Source: Prevotellaceae bacterium
Lineage (GTDB): Bacteria > Bacteroidota > Bacteroidia > Bacteroidales > Bacteroidaceae
Length of the DNA stretch: 7,274 nt
Direction: 5' to 3'
Assembly: GCA_030523505.1 (NCBI GenBank)
Contig: JAUNIK010000019.1
Coordinates: forward strand, 7,370-14,643
The position numbers were made by a program, and so were the translations under genes. The notes beneath the pieces are model-generated. The model saw only the letters and a list, made by a program, of their open reading frames with translations. It did no database searches and was not told where the DNA came from. Below, one piece after another: positions 1 through 6,753 of this stretch (position 1 is the first letter of the stretch; each line of letters opens with the position of its first letter).

Positions 1-1128
1 GAAGAGCTGGATCTCCTTACGAGCATTGAGGACAGAAAGCTCAGGTGTGGCAAGGATACCACCAGAGATAAACTTGAGCTTGCCTTCTTCCTCTTCTTCC
101 TCGCCCTTAGCATTCTTCTTACCACTGATAACTGTGCATGCAATCTTCTCGATAACTGGAACGAACCAGATGAGGATAGCAGTGTTGATGATATTGAAAC
201 CAGTGTGGAATGTAGCAAGGATGAATGGCAAAAGGAGTGAGTTTGCTGCGAGAGCCTCAGGAGTAGCATCTGCGCCAGTAGGATAGCCCCAGAGGTTGCA
301 TACTGCATTGATGAATGGCTTGAATACGATGAGCATCCAAACAACACCGAAGCAGTTGAAGAACAAGTGGGCGAAAGCAGCGCGACGAGCTGGAGTGTTG
401 GCTGTGAGGGCAGCAATGTTAGATGTGATGGTGGTACCGATGTTCTCACCCATTACGAGTGCGATACCGAGGTAGATTGGCAATACACCAGTACCGCAGA
501 GTGTCATGGTGATAGCCATGATGGCAGCAGAACTCTGAACACAGAATGTAAGAACACCACCGATGAAGAGGAACAACAGATATGAGCCGTAATTGTCGCC
601 GAAGCTTGAGAAGAAGTTCATTACGGCAGGATACTGAGTGAAATCGATTGAAGAACCGGTAGCCTTCAAAGTACCAAGACCTAAGAGGAGGAAGCTGACA
701 CCGAAGAGGAAGTCGCCCACAATCTTACGCTTCTTAGAGTAAATAAGGAGAATACCGATGAAGAATGCCGGCCAGACAAAGTCTGTGATGTTGAATGAGA
801 AACCTGCCGACATGATCCAAGCCGTGAATGTAGTACCGATGTTGGCACCCATAATGATTGAGATGGCTTGTGCGAGGGTAAGCAGACCAGCGTTGACGAA
901 CGAAACCGTCATGACGGTGGTAGCAGTAGAACTCTGAACAGAAGCGGTTACGAATGCACCAGTAACTGTTCCGATGAAACGATTTTTAGTCATTGCCTGA
1001 AGCACATGACGCAACTGTGGACCGGCCATCTTCTGGAGGCTCTCACTCATTGACTTCATACCATACATGAGCAGAGCCAATGAACCGATGAGTTTGAAGA
1101 GGGTCCAAACTGTAATTTGACTTTCCAT
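1..1128 (-). CDS. Na+/phosphate cotransporter family protein (C-terminus cut by window edge)
   Basis: Inner-membrane transporter of the Na/Pi-cotransporter (NptA/YjbB-like) family, which moves phosphate with Na+. The open frame runs without a stop from the ATG at 1128 to base 1, giving 376 residues. The diagnostic internal duplication is visible: repeat 1 has QSSTATT (residues 65-71) followed by GANIGTT (94-100), and repeat 2 has QSSAAIM (198-204) followed by GENIGTT (227-233). The QSS motifs are the family's core transport motifs. Hydrophobic segments lie near residues 8-24, 77-93, 118-130, 139-152, 182-196, 215-226, 255-270 and 299-325. A charged stretch with six consecutive Glu (343-348) ends the membrane part. 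Relatives are usually about 550-600 residues with a PhoU-like C-terminal domain, which would lie outside the window. The gene is divergent from the oad operon and has its own promoter-like site. Phosphate as the substrate is inferred from the family. Confidence 0.9.
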   Translation of the reverse strand, partial: MESQITVWTLFKLIGSLALLMYGMKSMSESLQKMAGPQLRHVLQAMTKNRFIGTVTGAFVTASVQSSTATTVMTVSFVNAGLLTLAQAISIIMGANIGTTFTAWIMSAGFSFNITDFVWPAFFIGILLIYSKKRKIVGDFLFGVSFLLLGLGTLKATGSSIDFTQYPAVMNFFSSFGDNYGSYLLFLFIGGVLTFCVQSSAAIMAITMTLCGTGVLPIYLGIALVMGENIGTTITSNIAALTANTPARRAAFAHLFFNCFGVVWMLIVFKPFINAVCNLWGYPTGADATPEALAANSLLLPFILATFHTGFNIINTAILIWFVPVIEKIACTVISGKKNAKGEEEEEEGKLKFISGGILATPELSVLNARKEIQLF

Positions 1129-1163
1129 ACCTATTTTTTAATTGTGTAAATCCAAACCAAATA

Positions 1164-1202
1164 TCCTATTTTATAGGAGAGATTAATGCATGATTCTGCA
1201 TT
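1164..1202 (-). other. Two short hairpins in the Na+/Pi transporter leader
   Basis: Two perfect 6-bp inverted repeats lie between the predicted transcription start and the ATG. One is AATGCA/TGCATT (1185-1190 with 1197-1202, 6-nt loop), which would sit at the very 5' end of the transcript. The other is TCCTAT/ATAGGA (1164-1169 with 1173-1178, 3-nt loop). Both are AT-rich and modest. They could shield the 5' end or affect translation, but no known riboswitch class is recognised. Confidence 0.35.
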
Positions 1203-1208
1203 TGGGTA

Positions 1209-1216
1209 CAAAGATA
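1209..1216 (-). promoter_or_regulatory. Promoter -7 element for the Na+/Pi transporter gene
   Basis: Read on the minus strand this is TATCTTTG, a full match to the Bacteroidota -7 consensus TAnnTTTG. No good -33 TTTG is found 19-21 bases upstream, where the sequence is ATCAATTA, so this half of the promoter is weak. The predicted start of transcription is near 1202, giving a leader of about 75 nt. Confidence 0.6.
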
Positions 1217-1305
1217 ACAATTATTTTGTTAATAATTGATATTTATTATAAAAAATGCAAGATTTCGCAAAAACTTTCTTATTTAACATCTTTTCGGGCT
1301 TGATA

Positions 1306-1337
1306 TTTGCTTGTTGGCAAAAAATTGTATATCTTTG
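1306..1337 (+). promoter_or_regulatory. Bacteroidota-type promoter of the oad operon
   Basis: TTTG at 1306-1309, a 20-base spacer, then TATCTTTG at 1330-1337: an exact match to the -33/-7 consensus at the preferred spacing. The predicted start of transcription is near 1344, leaving a leader of about 75 nt before oadG. This is the best promoter match in the window and the only clear one upstream of the three oad genes. Confidence 0.75.
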
Positions 1338-1419
1338 TAAACTGAAATAATAGTGCCCGAAGTTTCGCAATCGGCGGAATGGATAGGGAGATTAACGCAT
1401 TCAACTATAGGAAGAGAAA

Positions 1420-1674
1420 ATGGAAAATTTTAGTTTAGGATTAATGTTGATGTGCATTGGTATGGTGACAGTGTTCGCTATACTTCTTATAATCATCAAT
1501 CTAAGCAAGCTTTTGATACGATTGGTCAACAGGTTTGCTCCGGAAGAGATTGCCAAAACTCCAGCAGTTTCAGCATCACAGAGTGTTGATGCCCTTACTA
1601 TGGACATTATCCGTGCCGCAGTAGCTCAGGTTACTGGTGGTAAGGGACAGGTGGCAAGCGTTGAGAAGGTATAG
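1420..1674 (+). CDS. oadG: Oxaloacetate decarboxylase gamma subunit (OadG family)
   Basis: Small membrane subunit of the Na+-pumping oxaloacetate decarboxylase. In studied complexes it joins the soluble alpha subunit to the membrane beta subunit and assists carboxybiotin decarboxylation. The 84-residue product has one N-terminal membrane helix (about residues 6-27), then a basic amphipathic stretch (LSKLLIRLVNRF, 29-40) and a soluble tail. This is the usual size and layout of OadG. The sequence is low in information, so the call rests largely on position: it is the first gene of an oadG-oadA-oadB set, 58 bases ahead of oadA. The tail ending in GGKGQVASVEKV resembles the C-terminus seen in Bacteroidota OadG proteins. 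The ATG at 1420 follows an A/G-rich stretch (GGAAGAGAAA), which could help initiation. Confidence 0.85.
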   Translation: MENFSLGLMLMCIGMVTVFAILLIIINLSKLLIRLVNRFAPEEIAKTPAVSASQSVDALTMDIIRAAVAQVTGGKGQVASVEKV

Positions 1675-1732
1675 CCCTTTTCAAAAATAATGAGAGATTT
1701 AAATACATTCACGATTAAGAATCCAAGAAATA

Positions 1733-3565
1733 ATGGCAAAAGAAGTTAAATTCAGTTTGGTCTTCCGCGATATGTGGCAGAGTGCCGGTAAATACCAGCC
1801 TCGCGTTGACCAGTTGTTGGATGTGGCACCATCAATCATCAAGATGGGGTGCTTTGACCGAGTAGAAACCAACGGTGGCGGTTTTGAACAAGTGAACTTG
1901 CTCTATGGCGAGAACCCTAATATAGCAGTTCGCGAGTGGACAAAGCCATTCCATGCAGCTGGAATCCAGACACACATGCTCGACCGTGCCTTGAACGGAT
2001 TGCGCATGAGCCCATGTCCAAAGGACCTGCGCAAGCTCTTCTATAAGGTGAAGAAAGCGCAGGGAACTGATATCACACGTATTTTCTGCGGTCTGAACGA
2101 CCCACGAAATGTGATTCCTTCAATCCAGTATGCCAAGGCTGCCGGAATGATTGCGCAGGCTTCGCTCTGTATCACATATTCACCAATCCATAGTGTCGAC
2201 TATTATGTTGACCTTGCAAAGCAGTTCATCGATGCTGGCGCTGACGAGATATGCTTGAAGGACATGGCAGGTATCGGTCGTCCGGTATCGCTCGGACAGA
2301 TTGTAAAGGGCATCAAGGACTATAAGGAGGATATCACCATCCAGTATCACTCACACGCCGGTCCTGGTTTCTCGATGGCGTCAATCCTCGAGGTTTGCAA
2401 GAACGGTTGCGACTATGTAGATACTGCCGTAGCTCCATTGTCATGGGGTACAGGCCATGCTGACATCATCGCAGTACAGGAAATGCTCAAAGATGCAGGT
2501 TTCAAGGTGAAGGACATCAATATGGAGGCTTACATGGAAGTGAGAAGTAAGGTACAGGCAATGATGGATGACTTCCTTGGCTATTACTGTCCAGCTCTCA
2601 ACCGTATCGATAACTCACTGCTCATCAAGCCTGGTCTTCCTGGCGGTATGATGGGTTCACTCATGACCGACCTTGAGGATAACCTCAAATCGCTCAACAA
2701 GTGGAAGCAGAAGAACAACCAGCCAGAATTGACAACCGACCAGTTGTTGGTAAAACTCTTTGATGAGGTAGCTTATGTATGGCCAAAGGTGGGATACCCA
2801 ACCCTTGTGACACCATTCTCACAATATGTGAAGAACCTCGCCCTGATGAATGTCATCCAGATGGAGAAGGGCAAGGAGCGCTGGACAATGATTGCCGACA
2901 CAATCTGGGATATGATTCTCGGCAAGGCTGGTCAGTTGCCTGGTCCTGTTGACCCTATCTTCAAGGAGATGGCACAGGCAGAAGGACGCGAGTTCCTCCA
3001 GAACGATCCACAGGAGAACTATCCAGACAGTCTTGACGACTATCGCTATAAGATGAGCCAGAAAGGCTGGCCACTTGGCGAAGACGATGAGGAACTCTTT
3101 GAATATGCTATGCACCCATCACAGTATGAGGCATTCAAGAGTGGAAAGGCAAAGGACGATTTCGAGCAGGATCTTGCCCGCCGTAAGGAAGAGAAACTTA
3201 TGCCAAAGGCAACACAGAAGCCAGAGAGCATCATGGTGACTGTGAATGGTCAGAGTTATAAGGTGAATATCGCCTACGACATTCAGGTGAAGGATCCAGA
3301 AACAGTGACATCCGCAGCTATGGGAGTGATGGGCGGTAAGGAACTCACAGCTCCACTCGAGGGAAAATTCTTCCTCGTGAACGGTGCTGGTGAGACACCA
3401 AAGAAGGTAGGTGACAAGGTAGAGGTAGGAGATGTAGTCTGCTACATCGAGGCAATGAAGACCTACAATGCCATCAAGACCGACGTCGCAGGTGTCATAA
3501 CATCAATAGGTTTCAAGCCTGGCGATTCTGTCTATGAGGACGATGTGTTAATGACAATTGGATAG
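1733..3565 (+). CDS. oadA: Oxaloacetate decarboxylase alpha subunit, biotinylated carboxyltransferase
   Basis: Moves the C4 carboxyl of oxaloacetate to protein-bound biotin, yielding pyruvate; the beta subunit then decarboxylates the carboxybiotin and exports Na+. The 610 residues comprise an HMGL-like TIM-barrel carboxyltransferase domain (about 5-270), a helical conserved carboxylase domain (about 275-470), a short linker and a C-terminal biotinyl domain (about 500-610). Visible landmarks are FRDMWQS (11-17, metal Asp13), LNDPRN (121-126), LKDMAG (175-180, Lys176), YHSHAGPG (205-212, His206/His208), LVTP (358-361, with the threonine seen in VTPSS motifs) and EAMKT (573-577). Biotinyl-Lys576 lies 34 residues from the end, as is normal. 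Deviations include Met-Trp where relatives have Gly-His or Ala-His in LRDxxQS, AGPG after HxH where relatives have an xTTG/xTSG loop, and AMKT instead of AMKM. A pyruvate carboxylase B-type or transcarboxylase 5S-type role is possible from sequence alone; oadG and oadB on either side favour OAD. Confidence 0.88.
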   Translation: MAKEVKFSLVFRDMWQSAGKYQPRVDQLLDVAPSIIKMGCFDRVETNGGGFEQVNLLYGENPNIAVREWTKPFHAAGIQTHMLDRALNGLRMSPCPKDLRKLFYKVKKAQGTDITRIFCGLNDPRNVIPSIQYAKAAGMIAQASLCITYSPIHSVDYYVDLAKQFIDAGADEICLKDMAGIGRPVSLGQIVKGIKDYKEDITIQYHSHAGPGFSMASILEVCKNGCDYVDTAVAPLSWGTGHADIIAVQEMLKDAGFKVKDINMEAYMEVRSKVQAMMDDFLGYYCPALNRIDNSLLIKPGLPGGMMGSLMTDLEDNLKSLNKWKQKNNQPELTTDQLLVKLFDEVAYVWPKVGYPTLVTPFSQYVKNLALMNVIQMEKGKERWTMIADTIWDMILGKAGQLPGPVDPIFKEMAQAEGREFLQNDPQENYPDSLDDYRYKMSQKGWPLGEDDEELFEYAMHPSQYEAFKSGKAKDDFEQDLARRKEEKLMPKATQKPESIMVTVNGQSYKVNIAYDIQVKDPETVTSAAMGVMGGKELTAPLEGKFFLVNGAGETPKKVGDKVEVGDVVCYIEAMKTYNAIKTDVAGVITSIGFKPGDSVYEDDVLMTIG

Positions 3566-3597
3566 GGTGATCTTACCGAGAAAAAAGTAATTAGGAT

Positions 3598-3617
3598 TTT
3601 TCACTTTTCACTTTTCG
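3598..3617 (+). repeat. Short tandem repeat TTTTCAC ahead of oadB
   Basis: Two complete TTTTCAC units (3598-3604, 3605-3611) and a partial third (TTTTC) fill the spacer between oadA and oadB, ending 7 bases before the oadB ATG. The 58-base spacer has no terminator-like hairpin, so oadA and oadB are probably co-transcribed. The pyrimidine-rich tract occupies the place where a ribosome site would be expected. Confidence 0.6.
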
Positions 3618-3623
3618 TTTAGA

Positions 3624-4859
3624 ATGGAAATATTGTATAAACTATGGGATATGACCGCTTTTTCGCAGACTGGCGGAGATTGGTCGTTCCTACTGATGAT
3701 AGCCATTGCTTGTGTGCTGCTCTATCTTGGCATTGTCAAGAAGTATGAGCCACTGCTTCTCATACCAATAGGCTTTGGTGTGTTGCTTGCCAACTTCCCT
3801 GGTGGTGGTATGGAGGTGACACAGGCAAGTTCGGATGGAATGGTAACTCTGGCAAATGGTACACAGGAGAATATCTGGGATATGCCGTTGCATAAAATCG
3901 CGCATGAGATGGGACTGATGAATTTCATCTACTATCTCTGCATCAAGACAGGTTTCATCCCACCTATTATATTTATGGGCGTGGGTGCGCTGACGGATTT
4001 CGGTCCGATGTTGCGCAACCTTCGTCTGAGTGTGTTTGGAGCAGGCGCTCAGTTCGGTATCTTTGCTGTTCTTCTTGCCTCGCTCGCCTTTGGCTTTACT
4101 CCACAGGAGGCCGCATCATTGGGAATTATCGGTGGTGCAGATGGACCAACTGCTATCTTTACAACTATTAAGTTGGCACCTCATCTGCTTGGTCCAATCG
4201 CCATTGCGGCATATTCGTATATGGCACTCGTACCGGTTATCATTCCTCTTGTAGTGAGGTTGCTCTGCTCAGAGAAGGAACTTCGCATCAATATGAAGGA
4301 GCAGGATAAGGCATATCCAAACAAGACTGAGATAAAGAACATGAAGGTATTGAAGATTCTCTTCCCTATCACCGTTACAATCGTTGTGGCATTACTCGTG
4401 CCAACAGCTGTATCGCTTGTGGGAATGCTGATGTTCGGTAACCTTATCAAGGAGTTGGGCTCAATGACAAGTCGTCTGTTTGAGACAGCATCAAACGCTA
4501 TCATGAACACAGCGACAATCTTCCTTGGACTCTCTGTTGGAGCAACAATGACTTCAGAGGCATTCCTTAACTGGCAGACAATCGGTATCGTTCTTGGTGG
4601 ATTCCTTGCTTTCGCCCTTTCTATCTCAGCGGGTATCTGCATGGTGAAGATCTTCAACCTCTTCGCTACAAAGAAGGTGAATCCGCTTGTTGGTGCAACA
4701 GGCCTTTCTGCTGTGCCAATGGCATCGCGTGTTGCTAACGACATCGCCACAAAGTACGACCCAAAGAACCATGTACTCAACTACTGTATGGCTTCTAATA
4801 TCTCAGGAGTCATCGGTTCGGCAGTAGCAGCCGGCGTGCTGATTTCGTTCTTGCAATAG
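3624..4859 (+). CDS. oadB: Oxaloacetate decarboxylase beta subunit, Na+ pump
   Basis: Integral membrane subunit that decarboxylates carboxybiotin on OadA and couples this to Na+ export. The 411-residue product has about nine to eleven hydrophobic segments and the family signatures: FMGVGALTDFGPMLRN (117-132), GGADGPTAIFTT (170-181), NPLVGATGLSAVPMASRVA (353-371) and SNISGVIGSAVAAGVL (391-406). Asp173 in GGADGPT corresponds to the Asp that is essential for Na+ transport in the Klebsiella enzyme, and the C-terminal Asn/Gly/Ser-rich helix is also intact. Residues about 60-88, a polar stretch ahead of MPLHKIAHEMGLMN, look like an extended loop between early helices. It is the last gene of the oad operon; transcription probably stops at the hairpin at 4933-4980. 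The ATG at 3624 is supported by the typical start MEILYKLWDMTAF; no Shine-Dalgarno is present. Confidence 0.95.
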   Translation: MEILYKLWDMTAFSQTGGDWSFLLMIAIACVLLYLGIVKKYEPLLLIPIGFGVLLANFPGGGMEVTQASSDGMVTLANGTQENIWDMPLHKIAHEMGLMNFIYYLCIKTGFIPPIIFMGVGALTDFGPMLRNLRLSVFGAGAQFGIFAVLLASLAFGFTPQEAASLGIIGGADGPTAIFTTIKLAPHLLGPIAIAAYSYMALVPVIIPLVVRLLCSEKELRINMKEQDKAYPNKTEIKNMKVLKILFPITVTIVVALLVPTAVSLVGMLMFGNLIKELGSMTSRLFETASNAIMNTATIFLGLSVGATMTSEAFLNWQTIGIVLGGFLAFALSISAGICMVKIFNLFATKKVNPLVGATGLSAVPMASRVANDIATKYDPKNHVLNYCMASNISGVIGSAVAAGVLISFLQ

Positions 4860-4868
4860 TCCCACTTT

Positions 4869-4908
4869 GGCTCTCCCAAAGGGAGGGAAGCCTCACCCCT
4901 AGGGGAGG
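4869..4908. repeat. Pair of GC-rich hairpins, probable dispersed intergenic repeat
   Basis: Just after oadB the composition switches from AT-rich to GC-rich and two adjacent inverted repeats appear. The first pairs GGCT+CTCCC (4869-4877) with GGGAG...AGCC (4881-4892), with loop AAA and a 3-nt GGA bulge. The second pairs CCTC+CCC (4891-4898, one bulged A) with GGGGAGG (4902-4908) around a CTA loop. They share two bases, so the full hairpins compete. No T-tract follows, so these are not ordinary terminators. Similar CTCCC-AAA-GGGAG sequences are, from memory, scattered between genes in Prevotella and Bacteroides. Confidence 0.5.
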
Positions 4909-4932
4909 AGCGTATAATGCTTTGGATAGAAT

Positions 4933-4980
4933 AAAAAAACGACCGCAATACAAATTGATGTATAGCGGTCGTTAATTTTA
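4933..4980. terminator. Bidirectional rho-independent terminator between oadB and the kinase gene
   Basis: A perfect 9-bp stem pairs AACGACCGC (4938-4946) with GCGGTCGTT (4965-4973). It continues past one A/A mismatch into a 5-bp inner stem ATACA/TGTAT (4948-4952 with 4959-4963), with a 6-nt loop. On the minus strand the stem is followed by seven T residues (the A-tract 4933-4939), making a strong terminator for the upp-kinase operon. On the plus strand it is followed by the weaker TTAATTTTA and can end the oad transcript. It sits between two converging operons, as expected for a shared terminator. Confidence 0.88.
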
Positions 4981-5020
4981 TGTACTAATAAAGTCCCTCA
5001 TCTTAGGAGCTATCGTGGCT

Positions 5021-6004
5021 CTATGTCACATCAAAAAGCGAACCTCCGATGAACTCTCTCAGCAGTGATGTGCGAGGAATCTGCTCGGTGTCGATAGGAG
5101 CAAAGCAGTAGAGGAACTGCAACAGTTGCTGGGCTGCCTCATATTCAGGGGCTTCCTTCGGAACCTTTTCCAATACAATCTCTGCTTTTGGACGCAAAGC
5201 CGCAAGTTCATATATCATTGATGTGTCGATAAGAGCATCAGCCTCGTCCTTGAATGGGAGTATCCATTTCTTTTCACCTGCCCTTACTGATGGCCAACCG
5301 GCAATAGTGTATTCGGCTGACTTTCCGCGAGTCTGGTAATCGCGACTGATACGACGGAGAAGTCTATTGGCAGTCGTAGGAATCCAGTGCTCGCCATCGA
5401 GCGAGATGGGACTCATTGGAGCTGCAAAGATCTTGAACTTGTTCTCGGCAGGAATCTGCTCGGTCAGGAGAGGGTTCAGCGCATGGATACCTTCAATGAC
5501 AAGAATCATATCCTTTGTGAGAGTCAGTTTCTCACCATTATATTCCCGTTCACCTTTGGTGAAATTATATGTTGGCAGTGCCACTTCCTTACCGGCGAGA
5601 ATGTTCTCGAGGTCCTCGTTGAACTGCTTGAGATCCATTGAATAGATACTCTCAAAGTCAGGATTGCCATTCTCATCGAGTGGGGTGTCAGTGCGATTCA
5701 CAAACCAATTGTCCAAGGACAATGCGACAGGATGCTTTCTGCAAGCCATCAGTTGGATGCAGAGGCGTTTGCTTGTGGATGTTTTGCCACTGGAAGACGG
5801 ACCCGCAATGAGCACAATCTTCGCTTTTTCCAGACTTGCAATCTTCTCTGCGATGTGGCCGAGTTCTTTCTCTTGTAATGCTTCGCATACAAGAATCATA
5901 TCACCAGCATGCCCTTCCTTTATCATCCTGTTGATGAAAGGAATGGTGTGCATGTTACGCTCCTCAACGGTAGCGTAGTCGTGAAGGGTATATAAATCAG
6001 GCAT
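5021..6004 (-). CDS. Uridine/nucleoside kinase, short form
   Basis: P-loop kinase of the phosphoribulokinase/uridine kinase family, expected to phosphorylate uridine and cytidine to the monophosphates in the cytoplasm. The 327-residue product has Walker A GPSSSGKT (68-75), SLDNWFVNR (96-104), LPTYNFTKGER (143-153), a VIEGIHALN strand (169-177) and TANRLLRRISRD (211-222). These features and the ending TSLLREFIGGS match the kinase domain of the Bacteroidota nucleoside kinase. That family is, from memory, about 550 residues with N-terminal TGS and threonyl-tRNA-synthetase-like domains; here only a linker-like segment (about residues 1-55) precedes the kinase. The ATG at 6004 lies 12 bases after the upp stop, leaving no room for the missing domains. 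It is the second gene of an operon with upp, which supports pyrimidine salvage. Uridine as the substrate is inferred. Confidence 0.83.
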   Translation of the reverse strand: MPDLYTLHDYATVEERNMHTIPFINRMIKEGHAGDMILVCEALQEKELGHIAEKIASLEKAKIVLIAGPSSSGKTSTSKRLCIQLMACRKHPVALSLDNWFVNRTDTPLDENGNPDFESIYSMDLKQFNEDLENILAGKEVALPTYNFTKGEREYNGEKLTLTKDMILVIEGIHALNPLLTEQIPAENKFKIFAAPMSPISLDGEHWIPTTANRLLRRISRDYQTRGKSAEYTIAGWPSVRAGEKKWILPFKDEADALIDTSMIYELAALRPKAEIVLEKVPKEAPEYEAAQQLLQFLYCFAPIDTEQIPRTSLLREFIGGSLFDVT

Positions 6005-6016
6005 TTCAGATGTGTT

Positions 6017-6676
6017 TTATACTTTGTCGCCGTAGCACAAGTCACCACAGTCGCCAAGTCCAGGAACGATGTATTTGCGCTCGTTGAGGATTGGGTCGAT
6101 AGCGCCGACGTAGAGAGTTACATCATCATTAGGGAAAGCCTCCTGTAAAGCGTCAACACCCTTCTGTGCAGCGATAATGCTTGCGAAAATGAGCTTCTTT
6201 GGGTGTCCCTCAGTGATGAATGCCTTGTATGCAAGTTCGAGACTACCTCCGGTAGCAAGCATTGGGTCAACGATGATGAGGGTGGTATTGTCGAGTCTTG
6301 GAGTAGCAAGATATTCCACCTTGATACCTACCTTTGTGCACTCCTTGTCCTCGTAGTAACGGAAGGCAGAAACGAAGGCGTTCTTGGCGTGATCGAAGAT
6401 TTTCAGGAAGCCCTGATGCATAGGAAGTCCGGCACGGAAGACAGTAGCGAGTACGAGATCATCGTCAGGAGTACTAACCTCGGCAGTAGCGAGTGGAGTC
6501 TCAACGCTTTTTACTGAATAATCGAGAGTCTTACTGATCTCATATGCCATCAGTTCGCCGATTCGCTCAACATTGTTGCGGAAAACAAGACGGTTCTGCT
6601 GATACTCTTTGCTACGCAATTCAAGAAGGTACTGGTTGATGATTGTGTTCTGTTCGCTAAAATTGATTACTTTCAT
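6017..6676 (-). CDS. upp: Uracil phosphoribosyltransferase
   Basis: Salvages free uracil: uracil + PRPP gives UMP + pyrophosphate, in the cytoplasm. The 219-residue product has the PRPP-binding loop LIIVDPMLATGGS (133-145), FRAGLPM (80-86) and the uracil-binding C-terminal motif GLGDCGDLCYG (206-216), all intact. Length is slightly above the roughly 208-residue bacterial norm because of small extensions in the N-terminal half. The start at 6676 is supported by the promoter-like site 32 bases upstream and by an AT-rich leader. It is the first gene of a minus-strand operon followed closely by a nucleoside kinase, so uracil and uridine salvage would be made together. It is divergent from pckA. 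Confidence 0.96.
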   Translation of the reverse strand: MKVINFSEQNTIINQYLLELRSKEYQQNRLVFRNNVERIGELMAYEISKTLDYSVKSVETPLATAEVSTPDDDLVLATVFRAGLPMHQGFLKIFDHAKNAFVSAFRYYEDKECTKVGIKVEYLATPRLDNTTLIIVDPMLATGGSLELAYKAFITEGHPKKLIFASIIAAQKGVDALQEAFPNDDVTLYVGAIDPILNERKYIVPGLGDCGDLCYGDKV

Positions 6677-6707
6677 AATGATATAGGTTTAAATATTATT
6701 TTGAGTG

Positions 6708-6741
6708 CAAAGGTAGAAAAAAGCCTTTGTATTTTTGCAAA
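6708..6741 (-). promoter_or_regulatory. Bacteroidota-type promoter of the upp-kinase operon
   Basis: On the minus strand, TTTG (6741-6738) is followed after 22 bases by TACCTTTG (6715-6708), a full match to the -7 consensus TAnnTTTG. The spacer is slightly longer than the usual 19-21 bases. The predicted transcription start is near 6702, giving a short leader of about 25 nt before the upp ATG. Confidence 0.68.
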
Positions 6742-6753
6742 CTCAAAGTTACA

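Noticed and set aside
26..1053. Plus-strand open frames of 61-86 codons at 26-286, 367-585 and 868-1053
   Set aside because: They are antisense to the Na+/Pi transporter gene, whose paired QSS and G-A/E-NIGTT motifs establish the real frame. Their products look like low-complexity shadows.
1690..1749. 19-codon frame starting MRDLNTFTIKNPRN in the oadG-oadA spacer and overlapping the oadA start
   Set aside because: It is very short with no recognised relatives, and an ATG in AT-rich spacer is expected by chance. A leader peptide coupling oadA translation is possible but unsupported.
2819..3234. Minus-strand open frames within oadA
   Set aside because: They are opposite the conserved C-terminal half of oadA, and their Ser/Leu-rich products are typical antisense shadows.
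4181..4780. 199-codon open frame on the minus strand
   Set aside because: It lies wholly opposite oadB, whose membrane motifs are intact. The predicted product has no recognisable domain and there is no promoter or other supporting context.
5007..5021. Small inverted repeat GAGC/GCTC next to the kinase stop codon
   Set aside because: Only 4 bp, no T-tract, and the much stronger terminator follows about 40 bases further along.
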